39,465 nucleotides of DNA from Gemmatimonadota bacterium (GCA_030827315.1 JAURER010000024.1:1-39465); one strand, 5' to 3'. Shown: positions 1 to 8,384, counted from the stretch's first letter. Numbers and translations are program-made. Notes: generated by a model from the sequence alone, not told the origin.

Positions 1-882
1 GCCCTCGTCGTTATCGACGGCCTGGCGATGGGGGGGCTGCCTGGACCGATCGAGGCGCACGCGCGACGGCTGCGCATCGTCTCGCTCCTCCACCATCCGC
101 TGGCTGACGAGACCGGTCTTTCGGAACCCCGGCGCCAGGCGTTGGTCCAGAGCGAGCGGGCCGCGCTCGCTCCGTGTCGCGGCGTCATCGTCACAAGCGT
201 CTATACTGCGCATCGTCTGCGCGACTATGGGGTGGCGCCGGATCGATGTCGGCCCGTCCCGCCGGGCACCGAGCCGGCCCCGCTGGCCGACGGCCCGCCG
301 GTGGGCTCACCACCCCTCCTGCTCTGCGTCGCCACGGTCACGCCCCGGAAGGGGCAAGACGTGCTCGCCTCGTCACTGGCGCGCGTCCGCGATCTGCCCT
401 GGCGCTGCGTCTGCGCCGGAAGCCTCGAGCGCGATCCGGCCTTCGCGGAGCGCGTGCTTCGATCCGTGCGGGACGAGGGGCTGGAAGATCGTGTCGAGTT
501 CGTCGGCGAGCACGGGCCTGAAGCCCTGCAGCAGCTCTATCACGAGAGCTCACTCTTCGTCCTGGCCTCGCACTACGAGGGATACGGCATGGCTCTGGCC
601 GAAGCCATCGCCCGGGGGCTGCCGGTCGTGAGCACCACCGGAGGAGCCATCCCCTGGACGGTCCCGGAGGACGCGAGCCTGCTCGTTCCGCCCGCCGACG
701 TGGACGCATTCGCGACGGCGCTGCGACTCGTGCTGGCACCCGACGCCGCGCAACGAAGGGAGGCGCTCGCGGCCGCCGCGCGTCGGCACGCCGGCACGCT
801 CCCGGACTGGCCGGCCTCGGTGGCGCTCTTCGAGGAGGCGGTGCGGGCGTTCGCGGGTTCCCCCGGGGCTTTCGAATCATGA
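1..882 (+). CDS. Glycosyltransferase family 4 (GT-B), 5' end outside window
   Basis: The reading frame is open from base 1, so the gene begins upstream of the window. The visible 293 residues are most of a GT-B retaining glycosyltransferase, which transfers a sugar from a nucleotide donor on the cytoplasmic face of the membrane. Seen: an entry segment ALVVIDGLAMGGLP typical of the N-terminal acceptor domain, a basic PRKGQD motif that opens the donor-binding domain, and the EGYGMALAEAIARGLPV segment that gives the family's EX7E pair, followed by an STTGG loop. The donor and acceptor cannot be read from the sequence. Its stop overlaps the next start by ATGA (879-882), so it is co-translated with the methyltransferase and flippase that follow. 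An internal ATG at 28 exists but would cut the fold and is not preferred. Confidence 0.85.
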   Translation, partial: ALVVIDGLAMGGLPGPIEAHARRLRIVSLLHHPLADETGLSEPRRQALVQSERAALAPCRGVIVTSVYTAHRLRDYGVAPDRCRPVPPGTEPAPLADGPPVGSPPLLLCVATVTPRKGQDVLASSLARVRDLPWRCVCAGSLERDPAFAERVLRSVRDEGLEDRVEFVGEHGPEALQQLYHESSLFVLASHYEGYGMALAEAIARGLPVVSTTGGAIPWTVPEDASLLVPPADVDAFATALRLVLAPDAAQRREALAAAARRHAGTLPDWPASVALFEEAVRAFAGSPGAFES

Positions 883-1775
883 GCGACGACGTATTCGACG
901 CAGACTGGCTCACGCTGCGCGAGCCCGCCGATCACCGCGCACGGTCAGCGGAGCTCGATCTCACCCTCGCTGCGTGGTGGGCCGAGGGCGATCGCTCGCG
1001 CATCCTCGACCTGGGATGCGGAACCGGCTCGAACCTTCGCTATCTGTCACCCCTCCTGGGCGGAGCCGCCCCCGCGCGGGTGCAGCGGTGGACACTCCTC
1101 GACCACGACGCCGGGCTTCTCGAGCGGATACGTCTCCCGGGTGCCGGGCCGTTGGGGCTGGGGAGTACCGCCGCGAAGCTCACGCCACTCGATCTCGCGA
1201 CCGTCCAGGGGGATCTCGCCCTCGAAGGCCTCTCCCTCATCGACGGATCACACCTCGTCACCGCGTCCGCGCTTCTCGACCTGGTCTCCTCCGCCTGGAC
1301 CGAGGAGATGGCTCGCCGATGCGCGAACGCGGGTGCCGCGGTCCTGTTCACGCTCACGTACGACGGGTCGATCGTCTGGGACGCGCCCGACCCCGACGAC
1401 GCCCTGGTACGCGACGCGGTCAACGCGCACCAGCGGCGCGAGAAAGGGCTGGGCGGAGCCCTCGGTCCCGTCGCGGCCGGGTACGCCGAGCGCGCCTTCG
1501 CCCTGCACGGCTACCGTACACGAACGGCGAACAGCCCCTGGAGGCTGGGCCCGGCGGAGCATGCGCTCGCTCGGGCGCTGCTCGAGGGCTGGGGCACGGC
1601 GGCCGCCGAGCAGCGCCCGGACCAGGCAGCCCGGATCGAGCGTTGGACGAAGCGCCGGACGGAGACGATCGAGGGCGGCACGTTTTCGCTGACGGTCGGT
1701 CACGTCGACCTCCTGGCGCTTCCGTCCGGGGACGTGCACGAGAACCGCGGGGCCGCGCTCGACACCGAACGATGA
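879..1775 (+). CDS. Class I SAM-dependent methyltransferase
   Basis: A 298-residue Rossmann-fold methyltransferase. The SAM-binding motif I is ILDLGCGTGSNLRYL at about residues 41-55, followed by an acidic TLLDHD end of strand 2 and a catalytic-region motif VTASALLDLVS near residue 130. This matches the trans-aconitate/UbiE type of small-molecule methyltransferase; no rRNA- or protein-specific domain is seen. It sits between a GT4 glycosyltransferase and a flippase with 4-nt overlaps on both sides (ATGA at 879-882 and 1772-1775), so it most likely acts on the same small molecule or glycoconjugate. The substrate is unknown. The start is fixed by the overlap with the upstream stop codon. Confidence 0.85.
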   Translation: MSDDVFDADWLTLREPADHRARSAELDLTLAAWWAEGDRSRILDLGCGTGSNLRYLSPLLGGAAPARVQRWTLLDHDAGLLERIRLPGAGPLGLGSTAAKLTPLDLATVQGDLALEGLSLIDGSHLVTASALLDLVSSAWTEEMARRCANAGAAVLFTLTYDGSIVWDAPDPDDALVRDAVNAHQRREKGLGGALGPVAAGYAERAFALHGYRTRTANSPWRLGPAEHALARALLEGWGTAAAEQRPDQAARIERWTKRRTETIEGGTFSLTVGHVDLLALPSGDVHENRGAALDTER

Positions 1776-2740
1776 AGGTCGTCGCCCGGTTCGTAGTCAG
1801 CGCGGCACTGCTCGCCGCCCTCGCCCTCCTGGTCGACGTATCGGGCGTCGTCGAACGGCTCGGCAGTGCCAGCGCCCCGTGGCTCGCGGTGGGTCTCGCC
1901 ATCTCCGTGCCCCAGGCGCTCCTCCTCGCCTGGCGGTGGCGGTACACGGCGGGTCGCCTCGGTATCGATCTCCCGTTCCGTGTGGCGCTGGCCGAGTACT
2001 ACCTCGGCAACTTCCTGAACCAGGTCCTGCCCGGCGGCGTCACGGGCGACGTCTCGCGTGCGTGGCGGCATGCACGCACCGAGGTGCCCGTGGGAGCGGC
2101 CGTACGGGCGGTGGTCCTCGAGCGGCTTTCCGCCCAGGCCGTGATGACCTCCGTGGCCGCGCTCTCTGTCGCGGCGATCCCCGCCCTCCCCCTCCCCGCA
2201 CGCGTCGGCGCCCCGGCGGCGCTCGTCCTTCTCGGAGTGCTGGCCTCACGCGTGGGTCGCCGCTCCGGCGACGCTCCCTCCGCGGCGGGTCGCTTTCGCG
2301 CCGACACGCGCGTGGCGTTGCTGAGCAGCGACGCCCGGCTCCTCCAGCTTGTGAGCGCGGCGCTCGTGGTGGGCAGCTACCTCGCCGTCTTCGTCGTGGC
2401 CGCGCGCGCGGTGGGGGCGGACGCACCCTCGACGGCGCTCCTCCCCCTCGTCGCCCCGGTGCTCATGACCATGCTCCTGCCCGTAACGGTCGCGGGGTGG
2501 GGCCTGCGCGAAGGAGCGGCCGCCGCGCTGTGGGGCGTGGCCGGCCTAACCCCCGAATCGGGCGTCGCGGTCTCGGTGACCTACGGCCTGATGTCGCTGA
2601 TCTCGACGCTGCCCGGAGCGGCCGTGCTCATCGTGTCCGTGACCCGAAGTCCAGATCGAAGAGGACGTCGTCGCCCAGCTGGAAGTGACGCGTCTGCGGG
2701 CGCAGGGCATCCGAGAGAGACCGGATCGGGGTCAGGGTGA
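1772..2740 (+). CDS. LPG-synthase TM-region family protein (flippase-like, UPF0104)
   Basis: A 322-residue polytopic membrane protein. The first helix starts at residue 3, and further hydrophobic segments cover most of the chain. The central YYLGNFLNQVLPGGVTGDV stretch is the hallmark of the lysylphosphatidylglycerol synthase transmembrane (flippase-like) family, whose members are thought to flip lipid-linked compounds. It has no aminoacyl-transfer domain, so it is not a full MprF. The ATG at 1772 overlaps the stop of the methyltransferase (ATGA). The last roughly 30 residues (after about 2645) are basic and low in complexity and lie antisense to the end of the RibD-like gene; the two genes share 113 bp tail to tail. 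Likely role, by context: moving the product of the neighbouring glycosyltransferase across the inner membrane. Confidence 0.8.
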   Translation: MKVVARFVVSAALLAALALLVDVSGVVERLGSASAPWLAVGLAISVPQALLLAWRWRYTAGRLGIDLPFRVALAEYYLGNFLNQVLPGGVTGDVSRAWRHARTEVPVGAAVRAVVLERLSAQAVMTSVAALSVAAIPALPLPARVGAPAALVLLGVLASRVGRRSGDAPSAAGRFRADTRVALLSSDARLLQLVSAALVVGSYLAVFVVAARAVGADAPSTALLPLVAPVLMTMLLPVTVAGWGLREGAAAALWGVAGLTPESGVAVSVTYGLMSLISTLPGAAVLIVSVTRSPDRRGRRRPAGSDASAGAGHPRETGSGSG

Positions 2741-3497
2741 GTGACGGCTTGCCCGAGCCGATGATCATCGGGGCCACGCAGACGTGCAGCCGGTCCAATA
2801 GTCCGGCTTCCAGGAAGCGCGACACCGTGATGCCTCCGCCCTCCACGAGCACGCGACCGAGTCCCTGCTCGCGAAGCGCGTGGACCAGTTCGCGGAGGTC
2901 GAGGCGTCCGTCTCCGGGCGACGGCACGACGATCTCGTCACCGAAGGAACGCGCGCGGGTGATCTCCGGAGGAGCACGCCGCACGAGCACCGTGCGCGCG
3001 GCCCCGTCCTGGAAGATCCGGCGCTGAGGATCCAGTCGCGCCTCGGGGTCGACGACGACCCGCACCGGATTGCTCCCCTCCACCTCGCGCACCGTCAGCC
3101 GGGGATCGTCTGCCGCCACCGTGCCCGCGCCCACGACGACCGCGTCGACGAGCGCCCGAAGTCGGTGCAGGCGCCGGATGTCCTCAGGCCCCGTCACGTA
3201 GTGCGACGCCCCGGTTTCGGTGGCGATGCGGCCGTCCAGGCTCTGGCCCAGCTGGCCCAGCACGAAGCGCGCCCGCGTGGCGAGCGGCAGGTAGAGTTCG
3301 AAGATGTCCCGCGCCGCGTCGGAGACCGCCCCCGACACGGACCAGGCGCCCGCGGCGTCGACTCGGAGGCGGACCTCCTCCCCGGCATCCTCGGCCGGGG
3401 CGTCCTCCAGATCGACCTCCAGCGGCAGCGTCTCGCCGCTACCGACCCGTGCCGCCACGGTGCGCACGAGCCTCCATGCAGTCCGTTCTTGCATCAT
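2628..3497 (-). CDS. RibD C-terminal-type reductase without deaminase domain
   Basis: A 289-residue protein of the RibD C-terminal (dihydrofolate-reductase-like) family, which uses NADPH to reduce the ribosyl group of aminopyrimidine phosphates to ribityl. Seen: LGQSLDGRIATETGASHYV at about residues 84-102, then HRLRALVDAVVVGAGTV with DDPRLTVR, and near the C-terminus VLVEGGG plus APMIIGSG. There is no zinc deaminase domain; instead about 75 residues of unrecognised sequence precede the reductase. Such a lone reductase is like fungal Rib7 or archaeal ArfC, which reduce before deamination. The ATG at 3497 overlaps the creatininase-family stop by ATGA, which fixes the start. Neighbours are an ArfB-like amidohydrolase and, further away, an OpgH-RibA fusion, so a dedicated aminopyrimidine pathway is likely. 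Confidence 0.85.
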   Translation of the reverse strand: MMQERTAWRLVRTVAARVGSGETLPLEVDLEDAPAEDAGEEVRLRVDAAGAWSVSGAVSDAARDIFELYLPLATRARFVLGQLGQSLDGRIATETGASHYVTGPEDIRRLHRLRALVDAVVVGAGTVAADDPRLTVREVEGSNPVRVVVDPEARLDPQRRIFQDGAARTVLVRRAPPEITRARSFGDEIVVPSPGDGRLDLRELVHALREQGLGRVLVEGGGITVSRFLEAGLLDRLHVCVAPMIIGSGKPSLTLTPIRSLSDALRPQTRHFQLGDDVLFDLDFGSRTR

Positions 3498-4309
3498 CGC
3501 GATACCAGCCGGTCCAGGGGGAAATCCAGGGCGTCCCGCACGACGTCGGCGAGAGCCTCGCCGTAATGACGCACGAGCCGTCGTCCGGCATCGGCGGTCG
3601 CGAGGCGCGCGTCTCCGGTCACCCCGGATGCGCTGAGGTCCTCGGCAAGCCAGGAGAACGACGCCTCACCCTCGGGCCCCAGGCGCCGGAGCGTATGCTC
3701 CAGCTCCTGGCCCAGGGAGCGAAACTCGGCCACCCGCTCGACGCGGACGGCGTCCGGCCGAAGCCAGAGCATCATGGCGGTCTCGACGGCTCCACCGTGG
3801 AGTCCGTGACGCCACTCGGCTTCCGGGAAGTCGACATCGTCGGGTCGGCCCAGGCGGAACCAGCTCGCCTTCACAACGAGCAGACCGTGCCTGCGCCGCA
3901 GCCGCAGTCCCGCCTCCTCCATGGCGAAACGGTTACCTCCGTGGCTGTTCGACAGCACGAGGCGCCGCACACCGACGTCCGCCAGCGACGCGCCGACGCG
4001 CTCGATCGCCTCCACCAGCTCGGCCCCGGACATGCTGCAGGTCTCCGGGAAGCTCATATGCTCCTCGCTCGCCCCGGTCGCGAAGGGCGCCAGCGCCCAC
4101 GCCGGAACCGCGCCGCGGAGCGCCGCGAACGCCTCGGAGAGGATGCCCAGTCCGATGTCGACGTCGGTCGACGGTGGCAGGTGGGGGCCGTGCTGCTCGG
4201 TGGCGGCGAGCGGCAGCACGACCACGGCGTCACGCGCGACGGCCTCGGCGATCTCGGGACCTGTCAGCGCGGACCAGTCAGGAACGTGCGGGGGAAGCCG
4301 GGGCGTCAC
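3494..4309 (-). CDS. Creatininase-family amidohydrolase (ArfB/MftE-like)
   Basis: A 271-residue member of the creatininase family, metal-dependent enzymes that cut cyclic or linear amides and formamides. Family members include creatininase, the archaeal FAPy deformylase ArfB and the mycofactocin peptidase MftE. Seen: ATEQHGPHLPPSTDVDIG at residues 36-53 with likely metal ligands Glu38, His40 and Asp49, the SNSHGGN loop with His123, and Glu176 in HGGAVETAM. All expected ligands are present. The GTG start at 4309 is set by a GTGA overlap with the FkbM stop. Being next to a RibD-type reductase favours an aminopyrimidine or formamide substrate over creatinine, but this is inference; GTP cyclohydrolase II already removes the formyl group itself, so the step it performs is open. 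Confidence 0.85.
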   Translation of the reverse strand: MTPRLPPHVPDWSALTGPEIAEAVARDAVVVLPLAATEQHGPHLPPSTDVDIGLGILSEAFAALRGAVPAWALAPFATGASEEHMSFPETCSMSGAELVEAIERVGASLADVGVRRLVLSNSHGGNRFAMEEAGLRLRRRHGLLVVKASWFRLGRPDDVDFPEAEWRHGLHGGAVETAMMLWLRPDAVRVERVAEFRSLGQELEHTLRRLGPEGEASFSWLAEDLSASGVTGDARLATADAGRRLVRHYGEALADVVRDALDFPLDRLVSR

Positions 4310-5049
4310 GTCTCGTCCACCTTTCGCGCGTACACGTCTCCCGACGACGCGCCCGAAGCGCCCTCGTCGAGCCAGCCGACGACCGCTTCGGACGTCCTCC
4401 ACGGCTCCCACAGGAAGTCGCGCCCTTCGCCGAGCACGACGTTGAACTCGTACCGGGCGAGTTCCGAGAGGCGGCGCACGCACAGCGAGGTGGCCGCGAG
4501 GTCGCCCGCAACGAACTCCACCGAAAGCGCGGGCAGGGATCGGGTGAGCCCGGCCAGAACCTCGGGTTCGTGCCCCTCCACGTCGATCTTGACGAAGGCC
4601 GGAACGCCGTACGTCTCGATGAGTGCGTCGAGCGTGACCACCGGCACCTCCACCGTCTCGTCCCACGTCACCGACCGGAAGCCCGGGTTGGCCTCGGCGA
4701 CCCGCCCGCGCCAGCGGCTGGACAGAGTCGAGACCGTCGGGTTGCGGCGACTGACGGTGAGTCGCGCGGTTCCGCTTTCCTGCCCCACGGCTTCCGCCCG
4801 GACCTCGATGCGTGCATCGCCACGCACGATGCGGCGAAGCCAGCGGACGACGCTCGGCTGCGGCTCCAGAGCCACGACCTTCGCGCCGAGCGCGGAGAAG
4901 GCGACCGCACGGTCGCCGAGGTGGGCGCCCACGTCGAAGACGAGGTCCCCCTCCCGCACCAGGGGCGCGTAGAGGCGCCGGAGCCCGCGCTGCCGTCCTG
5001 GGCGCCAGTAGATCACGAACGAGCGCAGGAGGCCGAGCCAATCAGCCAT
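4306..5049 (-). CDS. FkbM-family methyltransferase
   Basis: A 247-residue SAM-dependent methyltransferase of the FkbM family, which usually O-methylates sugars or polyketide-type hydroxyls. Seen: motif I VFDVGAHLGDRAVAF at about residues 37-51, the acidic VVALEPQPSVVRWL strand-2 motif that binds the SAM ribose, and the family signature VKIDVEGHEPEVLAGL at about residues 152-167. It lies inside the leftward run of four genes: an 8-nt overlap with the upstream sulfatase-like gene and a GTGA overlap with the creatininase-family gene downstream. Together with the class I methyltransferase across the convergent junction, the cluster therefore has two methylation steps. Substrate unknown; a glycan or the ribityl side chain are both possible. 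Confidence 0.85.
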   Translation of the reverse strand: MADWLGLLRSFVIYWRPGRQRGLRRLYAPLVREGDLVFDVGAHLGDRAVAFSALGAKVVALEPQPSVVRWLRRIVRGDARIEVRAEAVGQESGTARLTVSRRNPTVSTLSSRWRGRVAEANPGFRSVTWDETVEVPVVTLDALIETYGVPAFVKIDVEGHEPEVLAGLTRSLPALSVEFVAGDLAATSLCVRRLSELARYEFNVVLGEGRDFLWEPWRTSEAVVGWLDEGASGASSGDVYARKVDET

Positions 5050-6712
5050 CTTCCGCTCCGCTGTAGGCGCGCACGAACCAGTCGCGGAAGTAGTCCATTC
5101 CCAGGGGCGATCCTCCGTCGGAGGGCCACGCGCCCGGAACGAACCCCCATTCGAGAAACGGCTGCAGCACGTTCGGATCGCCGCTGATGACGTGCACCGG
5201 GACCTCCCACGAAGCGCCCTCTCCGGTCACGAGCGGGGCAGGCTGATGATCACCGAGGACGATGAGAAGGGTCCGGTCGTCCACGTAGCGCTCCGCGTAC
5301 GACGTCGCCGCGTGCACCGCGTACTCGACCGACAGGGCATAGTGCTCGCGCACTCGATCGCTGTCGCGCCAGAGCTCGCGCGGGGTCTCCCCTGCGTTAC
5401 CCCAGGGGGCGAAGACCGCGCCGTCGCCGATGGTGTCCCAGTCGTCGAGGACGGGCAGGATGGGCGTCCACGGCGCGTGGCTGCTGATGAGCCCGATCTC
5501 CGCGAAGAGCGGACGCGAGGCATCGAGGGGGCGGATCCTCTCCTGCAGGAACGACCAGGTGAACTGGTCGGGCATGGTGACCCAGTTCAGCGGGGGACCG
5601 GCGTAGTCGATGTCGTCGAAGGCAAAGATCTCCTCGTATCCGAATCGAATCCCTTCCGGCCAGGCCATGCGGATGGCGGGCATAAGGGCGACCGTCCGGT
5701 ATCCCGCGCGCTCGAAGTCGTCGACGAGGGTTTCGCGCCCGGAGCCGAGCATCATGTCGTAGCGGATCTGATTGTCGAGCCAGAGTCCGCTCAGCATCGA
5801 TCCGTGCCCGAACCACGACTGTCCGCCCTGGCTGGGTGCGACCAGGCGACCCGACACCAGGTGCAGTCCGGCAGCCTCCACGCGCCGCTCGAGGTCGTCC
5901 AGCCGGGGTCCGACGACCGGCGCGTACCGTGGATCGTCGATGGCGGAGGCGCCGTAGGACTCAACGAACGCCAGGATTACGTCCCGGCCACCGAGCCCCT
6001 CGAGCAGACCGGGCAGACCCGCGTAGTCCCCGGGGGCGCGCGCGACGTCGGCATCGAAGCGCTCGCGCTCGCCGAGGGCGCGCACGAGGCGGGTCGCCTG
6101 GTCACGCACGAGACGGACCACCGGCACGTCGATCCGCGCGTTCAGGCGCTCGACCCGGTCCAGGCCGAAGCCCACGGTGACGAGCACGACCGCCGCGCCG
6201 ACGCCCGCGCGGGCGAAGGCTCCGCCCACCTCGCCGCGGGTCGGGACGAGCAAGAAGACCACCAGCGCCCCGGCGGCGACCAGAACGGACAGCGCGAGGA
6301 TCTCGGCCAGCACGGCCGGCACGGCGCCGAGTGCGCCCACGAGAAGGTGGTGGACGGAATCGGCCAGCCACACGTCCATGTAAAGGCTGAGGGGTCGCGA
6401 CAGGCTCAGCCAGGTGGCGGTCTCCGCGATCTCGAGTACGAACACGACTGCCACCGTGGCAGCGACGGCGGTGGCGGCGACGAATGTCGCCCGGGACCGG
6501 GGCAGCAGGGCGAAGACGGCGACGAGCAGGCACGCTTCGAGGGCCACCCATGCCGCCCCCTCTCCCCGGAGCAGCACGTAGTCCGGGCCGAGTAGCAGGC
6601 CATTGACAAGCACCAGAGCGGCGAACAGCCTCAACAGCCTGATCCCCTCTCGGTCCCGGTCCGGCCGGTCGACGCTCGCGTCGGCGGTCTGGCCGCCGGC
6701 TGTTCTCTTCAT
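5042..6712 (-). CDS. Membrane sulfatase-fold transferase (LTA synthase/OpgB-like)
   Basis: About 556 residues with a multi-helix N-terminal membrane half (roughly residues 25-200) and a periplasmic alkaline-phosphatase-superfamily domain. Seen: a metal Glu in ILAFVESYG near residue 250, a candidate nucleophilic Ser in GQSWFGHGSML near residue 298, SSHAPW, and the metal pair in LGDHQPAP near residue 487. This plan matches LTA synthase and OpgB phosphoglycerol transferases, which move a phospho-head group from a phospholipid to a glycan. The nearby OpgG and OpgH homologues make a glucan acceptor plausible. The start is uncertain: ATG at 6712 is used here; ATG at 6760 is in frame but would overlap the opgG start on the other strand. 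Sulfatase activity is unlikely, as no Cys/Ser-x-Pro-x-Arg formylglycine motif is visible. Confidence 0.75.
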   Translation of the reverse strand: MKRTAGGQTADASVDRPDRDREGIRLLRLFAALVLVNGLLLGPDYVLLRGEGAAWVALEACLLVAVFALLPRSRATFVAATAVAATVAVVFVLEIAETATWLSLSRPLSLYMDVWLADSVHHLLVGALGAVPAVLAEILALSVLVAAGALVVFLLVPTRGEVGGAFARAGVGAAVVLVTVGFGLDRVERLNARIDVPVVRLVRDQATRLVRALGERERFDADVARAPGDYAGLPGLLEGLGGRDVILAFVESYGASAIDDPRYAPVVGPRLDDLERRVEAAGLHLVSGRLVAPSQGGQSWFGHGSMLSGLWLDNQIRYDMMLGSGRETLVDDFERAGYRTVALMPAIRMAWPEGIRFGYEEIFAFDDIDYAGPPLNWVTMPDQFTWSFLQERIRPLDASRPLFAEIGLISSHAPWTPILPVLDDWDTIGDGAVFAPWGNAGETPRELWRDSDRVREHYALSVEYAVHAATSYAERYVDDRTLLIVLGDHQPAPLVTGEGASWEVPVHVISGDPNVLQPFLEWGFVPGAWPSDGGSPLGMDYFRDWFVRAYSGAEDG

Positions 6713-6740
6713 CTGCCCAGTTCGCGGTTCCCGGAGTCCG

Positions 6741-8384
6741 ATGTCGGGTTCGCTGGTCATTCGCCGCTTCGCGCCGCTCGCGCTCGCCCTGATGTCGGGG
6801 TGCGAGTCCGGATCGGGGCGCGCCCCCACACTACCGACGGATTCGATGGTGGCCAACCCGGCTACCCCCGGATCCCTCTCCTCGTTCGTCGAGGACCGGG
6901 CCCGTGCGCTGGCCGGGCAGCCGTACCGCGCGCCCGCTGCGGGCGCGCTCCCTGAGCTCGCCGACCTCGACTACGACGCCTACCGCTCCATCCGCTTTCG
7001 ACCCGAGGCGGCGCTGTGGAGCGACGCCGGCCTGTTCCGCATCCAGCTCTTCCACCCCGGGTTCATCTTCGACGAGCCGGTGCGGATCCACGTCGTCGAC
7101 GACGAGGTGCGCGAGCTCCCTTTCGATCCCGGGCTGTTCAACTACGAAGGTCCGGCCGCCGCCCTCGCCGACCGACTCGCCGAATCGACCGAATCGTCCA
7201 ATCCGGGCGCGTCGTCACCCGGCTGGTCGGGGTTTCGCGTCCACTTCCCGCTCAACGATTCCGATCGAATGGACGAGGTTGTCGTCTTCCAGGGCGCATC
7301 GTACTTCCGGCTCGTAGGCCCGGGTCAGGTCTACGGCCTGTCCTCGCGGGGACTCGCCGTCGACGTCGCATCCGGCCGCGAGGAGGAATTTCCCGACTTC
7401 CGAGAATTCTGGCTCGTCCGCCCCGCCCCCGACGCGCGGACCCTCGTCTTTCACGCCCTCCTCGATGCCCCGTCGGTGACCGGCGCGTACCGTTTCGAGC
7501 TCGAGCCCGGAACCGACACCGAACTCCGCGTCGACGCGCGCCTGTTCGCGCGGACCGACGTCGGGAAGCTCGGCGTGGCACCCCTGAGCAGCATGTTCCT
7601 CTTCGACGGAACCCTGGCCGACGCCTTCGACGATTTCCGGGCCGGTGTCCACGACTCCGACGGTCTGCTCATGCGCACGCGGCGCGGCGAGTGGATCTGG
7701 AGACCCCTCGGCAATGGGCGCGGCCTGCAGGTGACGTCGCTGCGCGACGTCGATCCTCGGGGGTTCGGGCTCGCGCAGCGGGCCCGTGACTTCCGGGACT
7801 ACCTCGATCTCGAAGCCCGGTACCACGAGCGTCCGAGCGAGTGGGTCGAAGTGCATGAGGACGAGCGCTGGGGCGGGGGCGGTGTCGAGCTGCTGGAGAT
7901 CCCGACCGCGTCGGAGTTCAACGACAACGTCGCCGCGTACTGGGTGCCCGACGAGCCGATGCGGGCGGGCGAGGAACGCCGCTACCGCTACACGCTCGCC
8001 ACCTTCGGAGCCCGCCTCGACGACCAGACGCTCGCGCAGGTCGAGCGGACCCGGGTGGGCCGCAACGCCCTCCCGGGTGAAGTCGACGCCGGTCCCGAGG
8101 CGGCACGCCGCTTCGTCGTCGACTTCCGGGGCGGTCCGCTCGACGGGCTCGCACCCGACGCGCCGGTCCGCGCCGTGGTCGAGACGCTCGCCGGAACGAT
8201 CTCGGACGTGCGTGCCCGTGCACTCCCCGACCCCGGCGGCTGGCGCGCGACCTTCGCGCTCGAGCCCGACGGGGAACGCCCGGCGGACATGCGACTCCGG
8301 ATCGAGCTCGACGGCGCGGACGGGACCTCGACGACGCTGAGCGAGACGTGGACGTACGTGTGGTACCCGGGGCAGCGCCCGTGA
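6741..8384 (+). CDS. opgG: OpgG/OpgD-like periplasmic glucan biosynthesis lipoprotein
   Basis: A 547-residue member of the MdoG/OpgG family, periplasmic proteins needed to make osmoregulated periplasmic glucans with OpgH. The ATG at 6741 has a GGAG box five bases upstream and gives a signal peptide ending in the lipobox MSGC with Cys21, so the protein is predicted to be a lipoprotein, unlike the soluble E. coli OpgG. Seen: the conserved opening Asp/Tyr-rich YDAYRSIRFRPEAALW, the FHPGF segment, FPLN, the GLSSRGLAV loop and the FREFWLVRP motif, followed by an Ig-like C-terminal half with the NDNVAAYWVP motif. Its TGA overlaps the GTG start of the OpgH-RibA fusion (GTGA, 8381-8384). Only 28 bases separate its start from that of the divergent sulfatase-like gene. 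Confidence 0.9.
   Translation: MSGSLVIRRFAPLALALMSGCESGSGRAPTLPTDSMVANPATPGSLSSFVEDRARALAGQPYRAPAAGALPELADLDYDAYRSIRFRPEAALWSDAGLFRIQLFHPGFIFDEPVRIHVVDDEVRELPFDPGLFNYEGPAAALADRLAESTESSNPGASSPGWSGFRVHFPLNDSDRMDEVVVFQGASYFRLVGPGQVYGLSSRGLAVDVASGREEEFPDFREFWLVRPAPDARTLVFHALLDAPSVTGAYRFELEPGTDTELRVDARLFARTDVGKLGVAPLSSMFLFDGTLADAFDDFRAGVHDSDGLLMRTRRGEWIWRPLGNGRGLQVTSLRDVDPRGFGLAQRARDFRDYLDLEARYHERPSEWVEVHEDERWGGGGVELLEIPTASEFNDNVAAYWVPDEPMRAGEERRYRYTLATFGARLDDQTLAQVERTRVGRNALPGEVDAGPEAARRFVVDFRGGPLDGLAPDAPVRAVVETLAGTISDVRARALPDPGGWRATFALEPDGERPADMRLRIELDGADGTSTTLSETWTYVWYPGQRP

Noticed and set aside
4174-5187. A 337-codon open frame on the plus strand
   Set aside because: It is opposite to the creatininase, FkbM and sulfatase-like genes, which all show clear family motifs; this one shows none.
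5042-6712. True sulfatase
   Set aside because: No Cys/Ser-x-Pro-x-Arg formylglycine signature; the membrane half and the LGDHQPAP motif fit LTA-synthase or OpgB-type transferases.
6603-6740. Longer N-terminus for the opgG lipoprotein
   Set aside because: The ATG at 6603 would put 46 residues in front of a perfect signal peptide and lipobox. The ATG at 6741 has its own GGAG box.
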